DNA from: an uncultured Massilia sp.
GTDB taxonomy: Bacteria > Pseudomonadota > Gammaproteobacteria > Burkholderiales > Burkholderiaceae_D
Direction: 5' to 3'
NCBI GenBank assembly: GCA_913777025.1
Contig: CAJYQM010000016.1
Location: forward strand, 17,720 to 81,719
DNA: 64,000 bases
Numbering within the stretch: the stretch's first letter is position 1; each line of letters opens with the position of its first letter. Of this stretch, positions 59,043 to 64,000 are shown piece after piece. The notes under the pieces were generated by a model that was given only the letters and a program-made list of their open reading frames with translations, was not told where the DNA came from and made no database searches. The position numbers were made by a program, and so were the translations under genes.

Positions 59043-59873
59043 CTAGAGCCAGTACGCGATGCGGTTGCGCTTGGCGTTGAACAGCCACAGCGTGACGACC
59101 CAGCCGGCGGCGGCGAGCAGGCCGGTCGTCAGCACCACGAAGCCGGGCGGCGGGCTGCCCAGCAGCGGATAGCGCACGATCTCGATCAGGTGGCTCAAGG
59201 GGTTGAACCAGACGAAGCGCTCGTTGAACGGCAGGTAGCTGGGCCGGTAGAACACGGGACTCAGGAACATCAGCAGGGGCATCGCCGCGCCGATCACGTA
59301 TTCGAGGTCGCGGAAGCGCGCCCCCAGCATCGACAGCAGCAGCGTGATCCAGAGCAGGTTGATGGCCACCAGCGCCAGGCAGGGGACGACCAGCAGCGTG
59401 GCGGCGCCGACCGGCAGGTGGAAGATCAGGAGCACGGCGACCAGCACCGGCACGTTGTGCAGGAAATTGATCAGGTGCTTGAGCAGCATCTGGATCGGCG
59501 GCATCGACAGCGGCACGCTGAGGTTGCGCAGGATCGCGCTCTGGCGCCAGTAGGTGCTGGTGGCTTCCGTGATGCAGCCGCTGAGCAGGTACCACATGAC
59601 CAGGCCGCAGGTGAGCGAGGGGACGAAGGCGGCGCGGTCCATGTGCAGCAGCTCGCTCCACACCAGGCCCAGGCCGAGCGAGCCGGCGGCGGTGCCGAGC
59701 GTCATCCAGAACGGGCCCAGCACGCTGCGCCGGTAGCGCGCGCGCAGGTCGCCGGCGGCCATGAAGGCGATCACGTGCAGCAGGCGCATGGCGCGCCCGA
59801 GGTCGGCCAGGGCCGGGGGCGTGGCCGAAGCGACCGGCGGGGGCGTGGCAATGTCGTGTGCGCTTGCGGTCAT
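59043..59873 (-). CDS. Polysaccharide ABC exporter permease (Wzm/KpsM-like)
   Basis: LRARYRRSVLGPFWMTLGTAAGSLGLGLVWSELLHMD, SPVFYRPSYLPFNERFVWFNPLSHLIEIVRYPLLG. Confidence 0.92.
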   Translation of the reverse strand: MTASAHDIATPPPVASATPPALADLGRAMRLLHVIAFMAAGDLRARYRRSVLGPFWMTLGTAAGSLGLGLVWSELLHMDRAAFVPSLTCGLVMWYLLSGCITEATSTYWRQSAILRNLSVPLSMPPIQMLLKHLINFLHNVPVLVAVLLIFHLPVGAATLLVVPCLALVAINLLWITLLLSMLGARFRDLEYVIGAAMPLLMFLSPVFYRPSYLPFNERFVWFNPLSHLIEIVRYPLLGSPPPGFVVLTTGLLAAAGWVVTLWLFNAKRNRIAYWL

Positions 59874-60031
59874 GGGAATGCGGATCGGGTGGCTGGAAGC
59901 GCCGATTTTCCGGCAGCCGACCCGGCGCCGACTGATCTTGCGCAATCCGGCTCGATTCCGCTGCAACCGTCCAGCCGCGAATCGCTCTGAGCTCAGGTAC
60001 GGCCCTGGCGGCCGATGTCGAGGAGGGGACG

Positions 60032-60880
60032 ATGACCGATTTCCTGAAGCAGTACGCGAACATGCAAAAGGTGTTCTACGACGAGACGCCGGCTTCGGTC
60101 GAGGAAATCGTCGGCAACTACGACTACCACGAGAACTTCCCCTACGAGACCCACCTGCTGCACCGCTATGGCGACATCCGCAAGCCGGTGCTGGCCGATC
60201 CGGCGCGCGCGCGCGGCTTCGAGATCGGCTGCGGCGAGGGCCGCATGATCCGGCGCATGGCGCGCCTGCTGCGCCAGGTCGATGGCGCCGACATCTCGGA
60301 CAAGATGGTGCGCGCCGCGCGCGCCCGCACGCCCGGCGCCGAGATCTTCCTCAGCGCCGGCACCGATTGCGGCGCCGCGCCGTCCTCGAGCTACGACTTC
60401 GCCTACTGCGCGATCTCGCTGCAGCACATCTGCGTGCACGACACCCGCGCCAGCATCCTGGACGACATGGTGCGCATCCTGCGCCCGGATGGCTGCGCCA
60501 CCCTGCAGTTCTTCTTCTCGAAGTACTACCCATATTGCCGCACCGCGGCGCCGCCGGCCAACGAATCCTTCCTGGTCGACGTGCACCACGTCGATCGCCT
60601 GCACGCGCGCTGGTTCGAGAACCGCTGGGACGCCGTGGGCACCAACAGCATGTGCGACGTGGCCTTCGGTACCCAGGACATTCCCGAGGTGGTCGGCGAT
60701 TTCGGGCGCTGGTTCGGTTCGGTCGAGGTCTGGTTCCACGACATCTCGATCGGCCGTCCCGAACCGCGCGGGAACACGCGGCCGCGGGTCCTGCCCGAGG
60801 TGCACCCGAACTGCCATGGATGGAACGATGCCTGGTTTACGCACATGGCCTTCTTCCACCTGCGCGAGCCGAAAAAATGA
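60032..60880 (+). CDS. Class I SAM-dependent methyltransferase
   Basis: RGFEIGCGEGRMIRRMARLLRQVDGADISDKMVRAARAR. Confidence 0.88.
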   Translation: MTDFLKQYANMQKVFYDETPASVEEIVGNYDYHENFPYETHLLHRYGDIRKPVLADPARARGFEIGCGEGRMIRRMARLLRQVDGADISDKMVRAARARTPGAEIFLSAGTDCGAAPSSSYDFAYCAISLQHICVHDTRASILDDMVRILRPDGCATLQFFFSKYYPYCRTAAPPANESFLVDVHHVDRLHARWFENRWDAVGTNSMCDVAFGTQDIPEVVGDFGRWFGSVEVWFHDISIGRPEPRGNTRPRVLPEVHPNCHGWNDAWFTHMAFFHLREPKK

Positions 60881-61758
60881 ACGCGGCAGCGGTGGCGGCG
60901 AGTTGTTGCATCGTCTGCTACCACAGCAGGCCGGACCAGGTCGAGCGCCTGCTGGCCAGCGTCACCACCGCGCGGCCGCGCGTTCTGGTCTACGTCGTCG
61001 ACAATTCGCGCACCGATGCCCTGTGCGGCCTGGCCGGACGCTTCGGCGCGCATTACCGCCACCAGCCGGACAACCCCGGTTATGCGCGCTCGCACAACTG
61101 GGCGCTGGCGGCGGCGGCGGCCGCCGGCAGTCCCTATCACTTCGTGCTGAACCCGGACATCCAGCTGCCGCTGGACGGCATCCACAAGATGCTGGCCTAC
61201 ATGGCCCAGCATCCGGACGTCGGCCTGCTGGCGCCGCGCGTGCATTATCCGGATGGCCGCCTGCAGCCGCTGTGCAAGCTGTTGCCGCACCCGTTCGAAC
61301 TCGCGGTGCGGCGCTTCTTCCCGCTGCTGCACCGTTCGAGCGGACGGCTGGCACGCTACGAATTACACGGCAGCGGCTACAACCGGGTGATGGAGGTGCC
61401 GGCGCTGTCCGGCTGCTTCCTGTTGATGCGGGTCGAGACCGTGCTGCGCGCCGGCCTGTTCGACGAACGCTTCTTCCTGTATTTCGAGGACGTCGATTTG
61501 TCGCGCCGGGTGGGGCGCATCGCGCGCACGGTGTTCGTGCCGCACGTGAGCATCGTCCACGATTACGCGCGTGGTTCCTACCGCAACGGACGGCTGCTGT
61601 GGCACCACCTGGTATCGGCGGCGCGCTATTTCAACAAGTGGGGATGGTTGCGCGACGAGGAACGCGACCGCATCAATGCGCGGGCGCTGCGCGCGGCCGG
61701 ACTGGCGCCGGGCCGCGCGGCGGGACCGAGTCCGGCCGAAACCGACCTGCGGCCCTGA
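60877..61758 (+). CDS. Glycosyltransferase family 2 (rhamnosyltransferase-like)
   Basis: CCIVCYHSRPDQVERLLASVTTARPRVLVYVVDNSRTD, NPDIQLPLDGIHKMLAYMAQHPDVGLLAPRV, GCFLLMRVETVLRAGLFDERFFLYFEDVDLSRR. Confidence 0.93.
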   Translation: MNAAAVAASCCIVCYHSRPDQVERLLASVTTARPRVLVYVVDNSRTDALCGLAGRFGAHYRHQPDNPGYARSHNWALAAAAAAGSPYHFVLNPDIQLPLDGIHKMLAYMAQHPDVGLLAPRVHYPDGRLQPLCKLLPHPFELAVRRFFPLLHRSSGRLARYELHGSGYNRVMEVPALSGCFLLMRVETVLRAGLFDERFFLYFEDVDLSRRVGRIARTVFVPHVSIVHDYARGSYRNGRLLWHHLVSAARYFNKWGWLRDEERDRINARALRAAGLAPGRAAGPSPAETDLRP

Positions 61759-61779
61759 ATGCGCTTTTGGAAGGAAGAA

Positions 61780-63072
61780 TCAGCAGCGTTGCAGCGGCTT
61801 GCGCGCAAACCAGCCGAACGCCAGGATCACCAGGTAGCAGACTGCCGGCACGCCCAGGGCCATGCGCAGGCTCGACACGTCGGCCGCATAGCCGGTAATC
61901 AGCGGCACGATGGCGCCGCCGACGATGGCCATGCAGATCAGGCCCGAACCTTCGGCCGCGCGCTCGCCCAGGCCTTCCGAGGCCAGCGTGAAGATGGTCG
62001 GGAACATGATCGAGTTGACCAGGCCGATGGCCAGCAGCGACCAGCCCGACACGGCGCCGGTGCTGGTGGCCGAGACCAGCAGCAGCACGGCGGCGATGGC
62101 GCCGCTTGACGCCAGCACCTTGCCCGGTGAGCAGATACGCAGGACATAAGCACCCAAGAAACGGCCGACCATGGCGCCGCCCCAGTACAGCGACACGTGC
62201 TTGCCGGCGGCTTCGTCGCCCAGGCCCAGCACATCGGCTTGCATCAGGTAATTCACGATCAGCGAGCCGACCGCGACTTCCGCGCCCACGTACAGGAAGA
62301 TGCACAGGGCACCGAAGGCGAAGCGCGGCTGCTTGAGCAGGCCGAAGGCCTTGAGGATGCTGCCTTCCGGGCTGGTGTGCTCGACCAGCTTGCCGCGGTT
62401 GATCCAGACCAGCGCTGCGACCACCGCCAGCGCGATCGCCAGGCCGAGATAGGTATGCACGACCACCTGGCTCTCGGCTGCGCGGTAGGCGGCCAGCGCG
62501 GTGGCCGACAGGGTTGCCTGGTCGACCTGGGCCAGCGAACCCAGGATCAGGATCGAGCCCACATACGGGAACACCGTGGTGCCGAGCGAATTGAAAGCCT
62601 GGGCGAAGGTCAGGCGGCTGGACGCCGTGGCCGGCGCGCCCAGCATCGAGATCAGGGGATTGGCCACCACCTGCACGATGGTGATGCCGGCTGCCAGCAC
62701 GAACAGCGCGCCCAGGAAGGTGATGAACAGGCCGGACGATGCGGCCGGGATGAACAGCAGGCAGCCGGCGGTCATGGTCAGCAGGCCGACCACGGCAGTG
62801 CGCATGTAGCCGAGGCGGCGCACGATGGCGGCGGCCGGCAGCGAGACGACGAAGTAGGCGGCGAAGAAGGCGGACTGCACCAGCATCGCCTGGGCATAGC
62901 TCAGGGTGAACAGGTCTTTCAGCTTGGGGATGATGACGTCGTTCAGGCTGGTGATGCCGCCGAAGATGAAGAACAGCGCGAACACGAAGACGCGCAGGCT
63001 GCCCATCTGGGTATTGACGGGCGTGGAGGCGCTGCGGGTCTGGGCAGCGCCGGCAGGATGGCCGATTTGCAT
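61780..63072 (-). CDS. Sugar MFS transporter (FucP-like)
   Basis: LFFIFGGITSLNDVIIPKLKDLFTLSYAQAMLVQSAFFAAYFVVSLPAAAIVRRLGYMR, 12-TM pattern. Confidence 0.9.
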   Translation of the reverse strand: MQIGHPAGAAQTRSASTPVNTQMGSLRVFVFALFFIFGGITSLNDVIIPKLKDLFTLSYAQAMLVQSAFFAAYFVVSLPAAAIVRRLGYMRTAVVGLLTMTAGCLLFIPAASSGLFITFLGALFVLAAGITIVQVVANPLISMLGAPATASSRLTFAQAFNSLGTTVFPYVGSILILGSLAQVDQATLSATALAAYRAAESQVVVHTYLGLAIALAVVAALVWINRGKLVEHTSPEGSILKAFGLLKQPRFAFGALCIFLYVGAEVAVGSLIVNYLMQADVLGLGDEAAGKHVSLYWGGAMVGRFLGAYVLRICSPGKVLASSGAIAAVLLLVSATSTGAVSGWSLLAIGLVNSIMFPTIFTLASEGLGERAAEGSGLICMAIVGGAIVPLITGYAADVSSLRMALGVPAVCYLVILAFGWFARKPLQRC

Positions 63073-63383
63073 GGGAAGGTCCGGTAATTGATGCAGGAGT
63101 CCGCCCGGCGAACGTTGTTGCCGAGCTAAGTAGGAATAGTACATCTATTCGTCCGGATAGTGGTGTCCTGGAAATCTTGGACAGTACGAGAGATCCCATT
63201 GCCCGCTTGAGGATATTAGTGAAACTACATCCGGAACATGGTGACGGCGAACTCTACGCTTACTTGATCCCCGATAAGGAACCCAGCGCGCATACGCCCT
63301 AGTCTGGCATCACCGGCCTCGCGGCATGCCGGACGATACTGTGCCGGGCGGCTGGCTCTTATCGACTCCAGATGGGGAACAAC

Positions 63384-64000
63384 ATGGCAACCTATTACAT
63401 CGATCCTTCCGTCACCGTGACCGGCAACGGCACCCTTGCCAGTCCTTTCCGGTCATGGACCAGCGTGACCTGGGCTCCTGGCAATACCTATCTGCAAAAG
63501 CGCGGCACCACCTATAGCGGCGTGTTCCGGTTGCCGGTCAGCGGTACCGCAACCGCGCGCATCACGATTGCTGCTTATTACGGGACCAACGGCAGCGACG
63601 ACCCATCCAGGCCGAAACCGATCATCATCCTGCCGGGCGCGCCGACGACGCCCGCGAACGGCGCGTCGATTGCGGTGTATCGGCAGGAGCGCGACTTCAT
63701 CACCTACCGTAACCTGGACATCCGGAACACGGCCCTGCCGCAAGCGAGCGATACCGCGATCATCTGGCTCGGCAACGACTGCATCTTCGAGAACAATAAC
63801 GTGACTTCGAATTGCGCCGGGGTGTACATCTACGAGAAGAACCGCGTGACCGTGTCGGGCTGCGTGATCGATGCCATCAACAACAGCACGGCTTATGCAA
63901 ACCATTGCATCCTGGTGGCGGGAAACGTCAATATGGACAGCATCAGGTTGATCGACAACACCGTGTATCACCGCGGCGGCGGCTCGCCGGCATCCTTCGG
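63384..64000 (+). CDS. Right-handed parallel beta-helix protein, truncated at window end
   Basis: Open frame MATYYIDPSVTVTGNGTLASPFRSWTSVTWAPGNTYLQKRGTTYSGVFRLP...NNVTSNCAGVYIYEKNRVTVSGCVIDAI; pectate-lyase-like repeats. Confidence 0.75.
   Translation, partial: MATYYIDPSVTVTGNGTLASPFRSWTSVTWAPGNTYLQKRGTTYSGVFRLPVSGTATARITIAAYYGTNGSDDPSRPKPIIILPGAPTTPANGASIAVYRQERDFITYRNLDIRNTALPQASDTAIIWLGNDCIFENNNVTSNCAGVYIYEKNRVTVSGCVIDAINNSTAYANHCILVAGNVNMDSIRLIDNTVYHRGGGSPASF

Overview
This is a high-GC, gene-dense chromosomal window. Protein flavour and gene order suggest a betaproteobacterium of the Oxalobacteraceae, Massilia-like (inference, not tested). Left to right it holds: a ctpA 3' end and moeB/thiF; a complete 12-gene type II secretion operon in the order G-H-I-J-K-L-M-N-D-E-F-C; a housekeeping block (XRE regulator, hslUV, a duplicated STAS-like protein, a cysteine-poor DksA, a His-rich COG0523 GTPase, xerC, DUF484); two porins; a Sel1-repeat protein; dapF and two lpxL-like acyltransferases; a methionine-cycle block (metK, SAH riboswitch, ahcY, holin-like membrane gene, metF); a lytic transglycosylase, CCA-adding enzyme and others; a secreted GH3/GH5 pair; an indolepyruvate oxidoreductase fusion; S41 and M14 peptidases; and a surface-polysaccharide locus (about 50.9-61.8 kb) with an ABC exporter, glycosyltransferases, a WavE-like protein and a nucleotidyltransferase / NTase-kinase fusion / HAD phosphatase trio. 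The window ends in a sugar MFS transporter and a truncated beta-helix protein. The best candidates for new biology are the trio-containing polysaccharide locus, the nested palindrome inside it, and a recurring pattern of short purine-rich direct repeats filling stop-to-start spacers at several gene junctions. I saw no tRNA, rRNA, CRISPR array, transposase or prophage. All calls come from reading the sequence and supplied ORFs; no searches were run.
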